Positions 33,458 to 40,664 of a stretch of 64,000 nt of DNA are shown here, in pieces (the first letter of the stretch is position 1; every line of letters begins with the position of its first letter). The position numbers and the translations under genes are program-made. Source of the DNA: Mesorhizobium sp. (GTDB lineage Bacteria; Pseudomonadota; Alphaproteobacteria; Rhizobiales; Rhizobiaceae); contig NZ_JAMLIG010000001.1 in the NCBI RefSeq assembly GCF_023954305.1, positions 3,120,001 to 3,184,000 on the forward strand. Reading direction: 5' to 3'. Below the pieces are notes generated by a model. It was not told where the DNA came from. It did no database searches and saw only the letters and a list, made by a program, of their open reading frames with translations.

Positions 33458-33478
33458 TCACACAAGGCAGGACGGTTA
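33458..33478 (+). promoter_or_regulatory. Shared flagellar element before motA
   Basis: The plus strand reads TCACACAAG, ten bases, then TACCCA. The TA is 36 nt before the GTG start of motA. Compared with the flhA copy the match extends to CACAAG-N3-GGAC-N2-TTA. Confidence 0.65.
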
Positions 33479-33513
33479 CCCATTCCTTGCTGAAACAGCG
33501 AAGGCAGGTTGCG

Positions 33514-34386
33514 GTGGGCATCATCATCGGATTGATCGTCACGCTCGGTTGCGTGCTCGGCGGCTTCATGGCCATGGGCGGCCATATCGAGGTGCTCATC
33601 CAGCCGTGGGAGGTGGTGATCATCTGCGGCGCGGCCTTCGGCACGTTCCTCGTCGCCAATCCGATGAAGACGGTCAAGGACACCGGCAAAGGCGTCCTCG
33701 AGGCGTTCAAGCAGGCGGTGCCGAAGGAGCAGGACTACCTCGAAGTCCTCGGCGTGCTGCATAGCCTGATGCGCGAATTGCGCACGAAATCGCGCAACGA
33801 GGTCGAGGCGCATATCGACAATCCGGAAGAGTCGGCCCTGTTTCAGGCCTATCCGACCATCCTCAAGAACAAGGGCCTCCTGTATTTCATCTGCGACTAT
33901 TGCCGCCTGATCATCATCGGCAACGCCAAGAGTCACGAGATCGAGGCGCTGATGGATGAAGAGATCCAGACCATCAAGCACGACAGGCTGAAGGCCTATC
34001 AGGCGCTCAACCAGATGAGCGACGGTTTTCCGGCCATCGGCATCTGCGCGGCGGTGCTCGGCGTCGTCAAGGCGATGGGCGCGCTCGACCAGTCGCCGGA
34101 AATCCTCGGCGGCCTGATTGGCGCCGCCCTCGTCGGCACCTTCCTCGGCATCTTCATGTCCTACTGCGTCGCCGGGCCGATCGCGACGAAGATCAAGACG
34201 GTGCGGGAAAAGAACCTGCGGCTCTATGTGATCGTCAAGCAGACGCTGCTGGCCTACATGAACGGCTCGCTGCCGCAGGTCGCCATCGAGTTCGGCCGCA
34301 AGACGATCTCCTCTCACGACCGTCCGTCGATCGACGCCGTCGAGCAGAGCACGCTCAACGGCGGCGCCGAGAAGAAGGCGGCGTGA
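33514..34386 (+). CDS. motA: Flagellar motor stator protein MotA
   Basis: A 290-residue stator protein with four membrane helices: GIIIGLIVTLGCVLGGFMAMGG and PWEVVIICGAAFGTFLVANPMKTV at the N-terminus, and IGICAAVLGVVKAMGAL and GTFLGIFMSYCVAGPIAT in the second half, separated by the large cytoplasmic loop that meets FliG. The start is GTG at 33514-33516 because rhizobial MotA begins exactly here and AAGGCAGG precedes it; the open frame to 33409 would run through the promoter element. It leads motA-fliM-fliN-fliG-flhB and one unknown gene. Confidence 0.95.
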   Translation: MGIIIGLIVTLGCVLGGFMAMGGHIEVLIQPWEVVIICGAAFGTFLVANPMKTVKDTGKGVLEAFKQAVPKEQDYLEVLGVLHSLMRELRTKSRNEVEAHIDNPEESALFQAYPTILKNKGLLYFICDYCRLIIIGNAKSHEIEALMDEEIQTIKHDRLKAYQALNQMSDGFPAIGICAAVLGVVKAMGALDQSPEILGGLIGAALVGTFLGIFMSYCVAGPIATKIKTVREKNLRLYVIVKQTLLAYMNGSLPQVAIEFGRKTISSHDRPSIDAVEQSTLNGGAEKKAA

Positions 34387-34390
34387 TCGG

Positions 34391-35329
34391 ATGAGTTCGC
34401 CCGGCCTCACCCCAGGATCGCCCGCCGCGCTACGCAACCTGCTGGTCGAGCGGCTCGTGGGCGAGACCGCGGAACCCGACAGAGTCACGGCATCGGCGAC
34501 CGCGCTGGGAGAACGCGCCCTGCCGCCGATGGCCAAGGCGCTTGCCGAACTCCTGCCGTCGGCGCCGCAGATCGAACTCGAGAGCGTCGAACTCGGGCGG
34601 ATCTCGCAGGTGTTCCTGAGCGAGAGCGACAATGAGCCGTTGACGGTCGCATCCTCGGCGAATTCGCCCGATGCGCTGCTGATGTCGATGGACGCAGCGG
34701 CGGTGTCGCTGTTCGCCGCGCTTCTTTTCGGGGCTGGTTCCGACGCGCAGGTCATGGCGATCGACCGCGCGCTCTCGGCGATCGAGCTCGAGATCAGCGG
34801 CATGGTCTTCCAGTGCATCGCGCAGTCGCTCAACGGATCCGGCACGCGGGCACTCAACGTCCGTTTTCCACTGCCGCGTCCGATCGCAGGAGAGGACCGG
34901 CGCAAGCAGGTTCACCGCGACGGGCCATCGGCGCGGCTCGTCTACCGCGTCTTCAACGAGGGCGGCTGCGGCAGACTGTGCGTGACCATGCCGCAGCGCG
35001 TCGTGCTGTCGCCGCGCGGCGCGGACGATGCGCGGCAGGCGGGATCCGGGGATTGGCAGGCGCGCTTCGGCGGCGAGATCATGCGTTCGAAGGTGACCGT
35101 TCAGGCGTCGATTCCGATGGGAACGCTGACGCTCGGCGAGGTCGCGTCGCTGTTCGAGGGACAGGTGCTCGAGATGCCGGCGGAGGCGCCGGGCGAGACC
35201 CGGCTCGCCTCGAAGGACAAGACGCTGTTCATCTGCGAGTTCGGCAGGCTCGGCGGGCACTACACGGTGCGGATCAAGCAGCCTTTCGATCCCGAAGCGG
35301 ATCTGATGAAAAACCTCCTGCCGCACTGA
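34391..35329 (+). CDS. fliM: C-ring switch protein FliM
   Basis: A 312-residue FliM of the shorter rhizobial type. The CheC-like middle domain is around residues 40-190 and the SpoA (FliN-like) domain around residues 225-310 (VTVQASIPMGTLTLGEVASLFEGQVLEMP..., GRLGGHYTVRIKQPFDPEADLM). The N-terminal CheY-binding EIDAL-type motif of enterobacteria is not evident. It builds the switch with FliG and FliN. It starts 4 bp after motA. Confidence 0.9.
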   Translation: MSSPGLTPGSPAALRNLLVERLVGETAEPDRVTASATALGERALPPMAKALAELLPSAPQIELESVELGRISQVFLSESDNEPLTVASSANSPDALLMSMDAAAVSLFAALLFGAGSDAQVMAIDRALSAIELEISGMVFQCIAQSLNGSGTRALNVRFPLPRPIAGEDRRKQVHRDGPSARLVYRVFNEGGCGRLCVTMPQRVVLSPRGADDARQAGSGDWQARFGGEIMRSKVTVQASIPMGTLTLGEVASLFEGQVLEMPAEAPGETRLASKDKTLFICEFGRLGGHYTVRIKQPFDPEADLMKNLLPH

Positions 35330-35356
35330 GCAGCGGGGAGGCGACGGAGAGAGACG

Positions 35357-35785
35357 ATGAGTGAAGCGGCGGCCCGGAACCTGGCAGAGGGCGAGGACGA
35401 ACTGAGCAAGGCGATCGAGGAGCTTCGCGGCGTCCTCAAGGACGAAGACAAGCCTGCGCCCGGCGCCGCCGGCCCGCGCGCCGCCGCTCCCGCCGCTCCG
35501 GCTCATAACGGCGCGGCCCATAACGGCGCGGCGGCGAATCCGAACATCATCATGAACATCCCGGTCGAACTGCAAATCGTGCTCGGCGGGGCGGAGATGC
35601 CGGTATCGGATCTGCTGGCGCTGCAGAAGGGCTCGACGGTGAGCCTCAACCGCAGGATCGGCGAGCCGGTGGACGTGGTCGTCAACGGGCGCAAGATCGC
35701 CCGCGGTGAAATCACCGTGCTGGAGAGCGATCCGTCGCGGTTCGGCGTGAAGCTGACCGAGATCATCACCGCGGCGAAGTCCTAG
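35357..35785 (+). CDS. fliN: C-ring switch protein FliN
   Basis: A 142-residue FliN: an Ala/Pro-rich N-terminus with the short direct repeat APAHNGAAHNGAAA (residues 49-62), then the SpoA domain (NIPVELQIVLGGAEMPVSDLLALQKGSTVSLNRRIGEPVDVVVNGRKIARGEITVLESDPSRFGVKLTEII). It lies between fliM and fliG and is of normal length. Confidence 0.94.
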   Translation: MSEAAARNLAEGEDELSKAIEELRGVLKDEDKPAPGAAGPRAAAPAAPAHNGAAHNGAAANPNIIMNIPVELQIVLGGAEMPVSDLLALQKGSTVSLNRRIGEPVDVVVNGRKIARGEITVLESDPSRFGVKLTEIITAAKS

Positions 35786-35794
35786 GGACTGCGG

Positions 35795-36811
35795 ATGACC
35801 GGCTCGGAGATCGTCCACCTGACGCGGACCCAGAAGGCGGCCGCGATCCTCGTTGCGCTGGGCAAGCCGGCGGCCGGCCGGCTGCTCAAATTCTTCAAAC
35901 AGCACGAACTACGGGCGCTGATGGAAGGCGCACGCGAATTGCGGACCATCCCGCAGGCTGAACTCGAGAAGATCGTCGCGGAGTTCGAAACCGAGTTCGC
36001 CGAAGGCGCGGGTCTGCTCGATTCCGCCGCGACGATGGACACGATCTTCAGCGAGACGCTGACGCCTGAGGAAATGAGCGCGCTGATGGGCGATGCCCCG
36101 GTTCAAGCGGAGGCCGAGGAGGAAAAGCCGGTCTGGCCGCAGCTCGAGCAGATCGAGCCGGCGCGGGTCGGCGCATTCCTGATGAACGAGCATCCGCAGG
36201 CCGCCGCCTTCGCGCTTTCCAATTTCGCGCCGTCCTTCGCCGCCCAGGTGATGATCGTCCTCGACAAATCGGCCCGCGGCGAGATCGTCAAGCGCATGCT
36301 GGCGCTCGGCCCCGCATCGCCCGCCGCGGTCGCAATCATGGAGACCCAGCTGCGCGCCGCGCTTGTCGAGGACGATTCCGCCAAGGCGTCCTCCGGCGGT
36401 CAGATCCGTGTGGCGAGCGTGCTCAACGAGCTCGACAAGTCCCAGCTCGACGAGGTGATGGACGACCTCGCTTCGGCCGGCGCATCGAACCTGGACGCGA
36501 TCCGGGCCCAGCTCTTCGCCTTCGAAGACATCGTCCTCCTCGATCAGAAGTCCCGCGTGACGCTGTTCGACGGTTTCGCCGCCGACGTGGTGACGCTTGC
36601 GCTGCGCGGCGCACCGGAGGATCTGACCGAGGCCGTCCTGTCGGCCCAGGGCGCGCGGGCACGCCGCATGATCGAGGCGGAACTGAAGGCGGATCCGGGC
36701 AACGTGTCGGCCACCGACATCAACAAGGCCCGCAAGCAGATCGCGTCGACAGCGATCCGGCTGTCCGGCGAAGGCTCGCTGCAGCTGCCGCAGACGCAGG
36801 AAGCCGCCTGA
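35795..36811 (+). CDS. fliG: C-ring switch protein FliG
   Basis: A 338-residue FliG with N-terminal FliF-binding domain, central EHPQ motif (MNEHPQAAAFALSNF, residues 129-143) and C-terminal torque domain (FEDIVLLDQKSRVTLFDGFAADVVTLALRGAPEDLTEAVLSAQGARARRMIEAELKA) carrying the charged residues that contact MotA. It starts 9 bp after fliN. Confidence 0.95.
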   Translation: MTGSEIVHLTRTQKAAAILVALGKPAAGRLLKFFKQHELRALMEGARELRTIPQAELEKIVAEFETEFAEGAGLLDSAATMDTIFSETLTPEEMSALMGDAPVQAEAEEEKPVWPQLEQIEPARVGAFLMNEHPQAAAFALSNFAPSFAAQVMIVLDKSARGEIVKRMLALGPASPAAVAIMETQLRAALVEDDSAKASSGGQIRVASVLNELDKSQLDEVMDDLASAGASNLDAIRAQLFAFEDIVLLDQKSRVTLFDGFAADVVTLALRGAPEDLTEAVLSAQGARARRMIEAELKADPGNVSATDINKARKQIASTAIRLSGEGSLQLPQTQEAA

Positions 36812-36827
36812 GCCGGAAACGGCCCGG

Positions 36828-36847
36828 CCTGATCGGACATCGCTTCC
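36828..36847 (+). repeat. Short dispersed repeat directly before flhB
   Basis: The sequence CCTGATCGGACAT followed by seven bases leads directly into the flhB ATG. The same core followed by eight bases leads into the flgK ATG (as the end of the 355-bp element), and another copy is inside the fliJ-flgJ palindrome. No ordinary Shine-Dalgarno sequence is visible in front of flhB. Confidence 0.6.
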
Positions 36848-37939
36848 ATGGCGGATACAGAGGACAAGGACAGCAAGACAGAAGAGGCCACGGAGAAGAA
36901 GATCCGTGACAGTCTCGACAAGGGCCAGACGCCGTTCTCCAGGGAAACGCCGCTGTTCGCATCCTTCGTCGCGATCCTGCTGTTCATCTTCTTCTTCGCC
37001 TACGGGACGGCCGTGCGGCTCGGCGAATTCCTCGGCACCTTCCTGGAGAAGCCGGACGACTGGCTGCTGGGCAACAACGCCGATGCGATCGGCCTGTCGC
37101 AGCTGGTCTTCACGGAGATCGCCCGGGCGCTGATCGTCGTCTTCGCGATGATGATGGTGTTCGGCCTGGCCGGCGCGATCCTGCAGACGCCGCCGCAGTT
37201 CGCCGTCGATCGAATCACGCCGAAACTGTCCCGCATATCGCCAATGGCAGGCTGGAAGCGCATGTTCGGGGTGCAGGGCTTTTCGGAGTTCATCAAATCG
37301 GTCGCGAAGGTCGTCTTCGCCACGGCTTTCGTCGTCTTCGTGCTGCGCGATTCGCCGACGCGTCTCCTCGACGGAATGGCGACAAGCCCGACCACTTTCG
37401 CCCCGGTGATGCTCGACATCGCCTCCGAGATGCTGGTGACCATCACGTTGATCATGGCGCTGATCGCAACGGCCGACCTGATCTGGTCGCGCTTCCAGTG
37501 GCGGTCGAACCTGCGCATGACCAAGCAGGAGGTGAAGGACGAGCTGAAGCAGCAGGAAGGCGATCCGATCGTAAAGGCACGCATCCGCTCGCTGCAGCGC
37601 GATCGGGCACGCAACCGCATGATGGCCGCCGTGCCGCAGGCGACGCTCGTCATCGCCAACCCGACGCACTTCTCCATCGCGCTGCGCTACGACCGCAGCA
37701 GGGACAGCGCCCCGGTGGTCGTGGCGAAAGGCCAGGATCTCGTGGCGCTCAAGATCCGCGAGATCGCGAAAGAGCACAACATTCCGGTGTTCGAGGAGGT
37801 GGCGCTCGCCCGCTCCATGTACAGTCAAGTTTCGGTGGATAGTGTCATCCCGTCGCAGTTCTACCAGGCTGTGGCCGAACTGATCCGCATCATCTACGCA
37901 AACGCGGCGAAGAATTCGCCCAATCCAAGGCCAGCATGA
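36848..37939 (+). CDS. flhB: Flagellar export switch protein FlhB
   Basis: A 363-residue FlhB: basic N-terminus (EDKDSKTEEATEKKIRDSLDKGQTPFSRE), four membrane helices between residues 35 and 210, and the cytoplasmic domain with the autocleavage motif NPTH (Asn271) in VIANPTHFSIALRYD. It switches export from rod/hook to filament substrates together with FliK. The short repeat 36828-36847 abuts its start, and the next gene overlaps its stop. Confidence 0.96.
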   Translation: MADTEDKDSKTEEATEKKIRDSLDKGQTPFSRETPLFASFVAILLFIFFFAYGTAVRLGEFLGTFLEKPDDWLLGNNADAIGLSQLVFTEIARALIVVFAMMMVFGLAGAILQTPPQFAVDRITPKLSRISPMAGWKRMFGVQGFSEFIKSVAKVVFATAFVVFVLRDSPTRLLDGMATSPTTFAPVMLDIASEMLVTITLIMALIATADLIWSRFQWRSNLRMTKQEVKDELKQQEGDPIVKARIRSLQRDRARNRMMAAVPQATLVIANPTHFSIALRYDRSRDSAPVVVAKGQDLVALKIREIAKEHNIPVFEEVALARSMYSQVSVDSVIPSQFYQAVAELIRIIYANAAKNSPNPRPA

Positions 37940-38385
37940 TCCGTCAGCCTCACACAACGTCGCGGGAAGCCCTGGTCGCCAGCGCCGTCCAGGAAGTGGT
38001 GAGCGAACTGCGCATGGTCGACGTCGCCGACTATATCGCGTTCATCCGCATGGAACGGTTCGGCAACATCTCGGACATCGTCGAATCCGCGGCCGAGCTG
38101 TATTTCATGCCCGGCACGCTCCGGCTCGGGCATGGCGGGGAGGCGCATGTGGCCTGGGCCTCGCCGCCGCGGATCGTGCTGGATCTCGAACTGCGCTCGC
38201 AGGGCGCGACGGTCTATTTCTCGCTGACGATGACCGACGAATACGCCGGGATCGACGTAAACTACGTGTCGTTCGATGCGCCGGACGCCGACCCCGTGGT
38301 GAATACGCGCCGTCTGGAGGATTCGCTCGAATATGCGCGCATCCGCAAGACCGCCGTGCCCGAGGGCGAGCAGCGGGTCGCCTGA
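37936..38385 (+). CDS. Conserved flagellar-cluster hypothetical protein
   Basis: A 149-residue soluble protein overlapping the flhB stop by an ATGA, thus co-translated with the motor operon. The N-terminal half is helical (SREALVASAVQEVVSELRMVDVADYIAFIRMERFGNISDIVESAAELYF); the second half is beta-rich (GEAHVAWASPPRIVLDLELRSQGATVYFSLTMTDEYAGIDVNYVSF). I recognise no named family or catalytic motif. Similar small genes follow flhB in other rhizobia. It converges with visR, the stops being 6 bp apart. Confidence 0.75.
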   Translation: MIRQPHTTSREALVASAVQEVVSELRMVDVADYIAFIRMERFGNISDIVESAAELYFMPGTLRLGHGGEAHVAWASPPRIVLDLELRSQGATVYFSLTMTDEYAGIDVNYVSFDAPDADPVVNTRRLEDSLEYARIRKTAVPEGEQRVA

Positions 38386-38391
38386 AAGCGA

Positions 38392-39150
38392 CTATTCGAT
38401 GAGACCGAGCCGGATCGCCTTGGCCACCGCATGGGTTCGGTTGACCGCGTCGAGTTTCGACGCGGCCGTGGTCAGGTACTGGTTGGCGGTGTGGATCGAC
38501 AGACCGAGGATGCGCGCGATATCCTCGCTGGTGCGGCCGGCGGCCGTCAGTCTGAGGCATTCGAGCTCGCGCTTCGAGATCGACGAGGCGCTGGACGCCG
38601 TGGTCGACTTGAGCTGAGCGATGGCGAGGAACATCTCGAAGCAATTGCTGTGGAGATCGTAGATTGCTTCCCGCGCAAACCGCAGTTCCGGTCCAGTAAA
38701 GACGAACGTGCCGGTGTAGACGGGGTCGGCGGACACCGGCAACGCAATTCCGCGCCGTTCGGGCAGGATTTCGGGGACCCTGACGAAGAAGGAATGGACG
38801 GGAGCCGCAGCTGTCTCCGCTGCCGTCCAGAAGGCCGGCAGGCTCGATTCCATCGCATGCCGGGCGAGAACGTCGGCACCCTCGGCGACGAGGCCGGCCG
38901 TAACAGGAGATCGGCCCGGAAAAGCCTCGTCGAAACAGGGCAGCAGCCTAGCCTTGCCGACACCGCCTCCGGCGAAGAGCAGCGCGAAGCTCGTGGCCCC
39001 GATCGCAGGGGCCAGCCGGCGGCACCTGCGGATCGCTTCGGGTATGACGCCGGCCGCGGCCAGTCTCGCAAGCCGCGAGATCTCGGACAGCGGACGCGGC
39101 TCGTCGATGCCGATCGCCTGCTGCGCCAGATCGACCGGCTCGAACGTCAT
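38392..39150 (-). CDS. visR: LuxR-type motility regulator VisR
   Basis: A 252-residue regulator with an N-terminal autoinducer-binding-like domain and a C-terminal LuxR-type helix-turn-helix (ISKRELECLRLTAAGRTSEDIARILGLSIHTANQYLTTAASKL, about residues 190-232). In Sinorhizobium VisN and VisR form the heterodimeric global activator at the top of the flagellar hierarchy, acting through rem. The start ATG overlaps the visN stop (ATGA). The order visN-visR at the edge of the flagellar cluster matches that known arrangement. Confidence 0.9.
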   Translation of the reverse strand: MTFEPVDLAQQAIGIDEPRPLSEISRLARLAAAGVIPEAIRRCRRLAPAIGATSFALLFAGGGVGKARLLPCFDEAFPGRSPVTAGLVAEGADVLARHAMESSLPAFWTAAETAAAPVHSFFVRVPEILPERRGIALPVSADPVYTGTFVFTGPELRFAREAIYDLHSNCFEMFLAIAQLKSTTASSASSISKRELECLRLTAAGRTSEDIARILGLSIHTANQYLTTAASKLDAVNRTHAVAKAIRLGLIE

Positions 39151-39911
39151 CAGATGACCCCGCAGCGCATCGCGATCGCCACGGCCATCGTCCGGTTGCC
39201 CGCGGAGAGCTTCTGGATGGAGCTGACGATGTATTTGTTGACCGTGTTCGCCGACACGCCGAGGATCAGCGCGATTTCCTCGGTGGTCTTGCCTTCCGAC
39301 ACCCAGAACAGGCATTCGCGCTCGCGCTCGGAAAGCGGACCGCTCGTGGCATCCGCGGTGTCCCGGCAGTAGTGCGACATCAGGTAGTTTGCGGCGACGT
39401 GCGCCTTGGCCAGCATGTTGCGCCTTATCCTGCCTGCAACCGATGCGGAGAACATGCAGACGCTGCGGCGCAGACCCGAGCGGAGCTTGAGCAGGTAGAT
39501 TTCTGCGTGGCCGAACTCGAGCAGGCGCAACGCGGCGGTCTCGTCGACGACCCGCGGCGTGCGGTCGGGGTCGGCGGTCTCGAAGGCGAGCGGGACTCCG
39601 CCGAGCGGAATCGCGAACGGACTTTGGTACAAGAGTTCGATGGCGGCGGTGCCGATGATCTCGATCGCATCGAAGGACCAGTTTGCCGACAGGACCTTGG
39701 GCGGCTCTTCGGCGTGGCTGCGCGAGAGGTCGGCCAAGCAGAACTGCTCGGCGCCGACGCCGGCGCACAGGTCGCTCATCGAGCGCGAAAGGGCACTGCG
39801 GGTGAGCGGCCCGGTCATCTGGTCGAGACCTGATGTCGACCAGCCGCCCAGCGTTTCCGGATTCGCGTCGCGAGGACGGCGCATCGCGCCGTCGAGAATT
39901 GCTATCGTCAT
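39150..39911 (-). CDS. visN: LuxR-type motility regulator VisN
   Basis: A 253-residue regulator, first gene of the visNR pair. The C-terminal LuxR-type domain is PLSERERECLFWVSEGKTTEEIALILGVSANTVNKYIVSSIQKLSAGNRTMAVAIAMRCGVI. The N-terminal region lacks the full set of conserved acyl-homoserine-lactone-binding residues as far as I can judge. The ATG at 39909-39911 follows GGGGGT. The upstream 283-bp gap (39912-40194) shows neither a CtrA box nor the TCRCRCAAG element, consistent with a top-level regulator. Confidence 0.9.
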   Translation of the reverse strand: MTIAILDGAMRRPRDANPETLGGWSTSGLDQMTGPLTRSALSRSMSDLCAGVGAEQFCLADLSRSHAEEPPKVLSANWSFDAIEIIGTAAIELLYQSPFAIPLGGVPLAFETADPDRTPRVVDETAALRLLEFGHAEIYLLKLRSGLRRSVCMFSASVAGRIRRNMLAKAHVAANYLMSHYCRDTADATSGPLSERERECLFWVSEGKTTEEIALILGVSANTVNKYIVSSIQKLSAGNRTMAVAIAMRCGVI

Positions 39912-40168
39912 ACCCCCGGCCGTTCCCGGCGCGTCCCTCTATCCGCTTCCCCGACGCTCCCGAGGCCCCGAGGAAGATGGACGCCGTGCCCCGCCATGCA
40001 CGACTTCCCCTTCGCACCGGTCGCCCGGCGCGTTGATCAACTCCGCGAACACACGCTGTTTGAGGCAGTGCCGACAAATGCCCGCTGCCTGCCTGCTGGT
40101 CGGCGAAGCAGCAACGCGCTTCGCTGATTTGAAGAGATTTCACGACTGGCGACTCACGTCAAGCGACG

Positions 40169-40190
40169 GACTCCAAAAAGTCCCGGAGTC
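40169..40190 (-). terminator. Possible terminator after the guanidinium exporter gene
   Basis: A 6-bp stem (GACTCC at 40169-40174 with GGAGTC at 40185-40190) lies 4 bp past the stop codon of the exporter, with a loop that reads GGGACTTTTT on the minus strand. The stem is short and the T run is in the loop, so this is weak. The remainder of 39912-40168 shows nothing I can name. Confidence 0.3.
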
Positions 40191-40194
40191 AATC

Positions 40195-40509
40195 TCAGGC
40201 GACGGTTTTCAAGCCGATAATTCCGGCCGCGATCAGACCGATGCAGGCGAGGCGGGCGAAGGTCGCCGGCTCCGAAAAGAGCGCGATACCAAGGATCGCC
40301 GTGCCGATCGTGCCGATACCGGTCCAGACCGCATAGGCAGTGCCGACGGGCAGCGATTTCAGGGCGAGGCCGAGAAGACCGAGGCTGATCGCCATCGAGG
40401 CAAGCGTGAGGACCGTGGGCAGGGGCCGCGTGAAGCCGTCGGTGTATTTGAGGCCGATCGCCCAGCCGATTTCGAACAGGCCGGCGAAGAAAAGGTAGAT
40501 CCAGGGCAT
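40195..40509 (-). CDS. gdx: Guanidinium exporter Gdx (SugE-type SMR protein)
   Basis: A 104-residue small multidrug-resistance protein with four membrane helices and the essential Glu13 in LFFAGLFEIGWAIGLK. SugE/Gdx proteins export guanidinium in exchange for protons. The family call is strongly supported by the guanidine-II riboswitch directly upstream (40525-40572), which known biology ties to this exporter. ATG at 40507-40509 is used, with AAGGAG before it; upstream in-frame codons lie inside the riboswitch. Confidence 0.93.
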   Translation of the reverse strand: MPWIYLFFAGLFEIGWAIGLKYTDGFTRPLPTVLTLASMAISLGLLGLALKSLPVGTAYAVWTGIGTIGTAILGIALFSEPATFARLACIGLIAAGIIGLKTVA

Positions 40510-40524
40510 GAAACGCTCCTTGCC

Positions 40525-40572
40525 GGACGGGTCGTCCCATCCATGTGAATTTCGCAAGGGGCCGTCCCCTGC
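40525..40572 (-). ncRNA. Guanidine-II (mini-ykkC) riboswitch
   Basis: Read on the minus strand, two hairpins with ACGR tetraloops are seen. P1 (40554-40572) has arms GCAGGGG and CCCCTTGC round loop ACGG. P2 (40525-40542) has a perfect 7-bp stem GGATGGG/CCCGTCC round loop ACGA. An 11-nt linker separates them, and the AAGGAG ribosome site of the exporter follows P2 by a few bases. This is the full guanidine-II consensus, in which guanidine binding frees the ribosome site. Confidence 0.93.
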
Positions 40573-40664
40573 CCCCTTCTATCCGACCGGGGCGGACTTG
40601 AAAACCGGCGCGGTCCTGTGCGAGCCATGCGCGGGCGCCGCCGGCGGAACCGTGGAGGATCAGC

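Noticed and set aside
35909..37957. Open frame of 682 codons antisense to fliG and flhB
   Set aside because: No domain, no ribosome site and composition of a shadow; FliG and FlhB on the plus strand are unambiguous.
38392..40143. One long regulator frame spanning visR and region upstream
   Set aside because: Only the part after 39150 resembles a LuxR-type protein; the upstream part is visN read in the wrong frame, and ATGA coupling marks the true visR start.
40525..40572. Alternative reading of the exporter leader as guanidine-I (ykkC) or a plain terminator
   Set aside because: The long conserved ykkC core is absent and there is no T tract; two ACGR-loop stems fit guanidine-II precisely.
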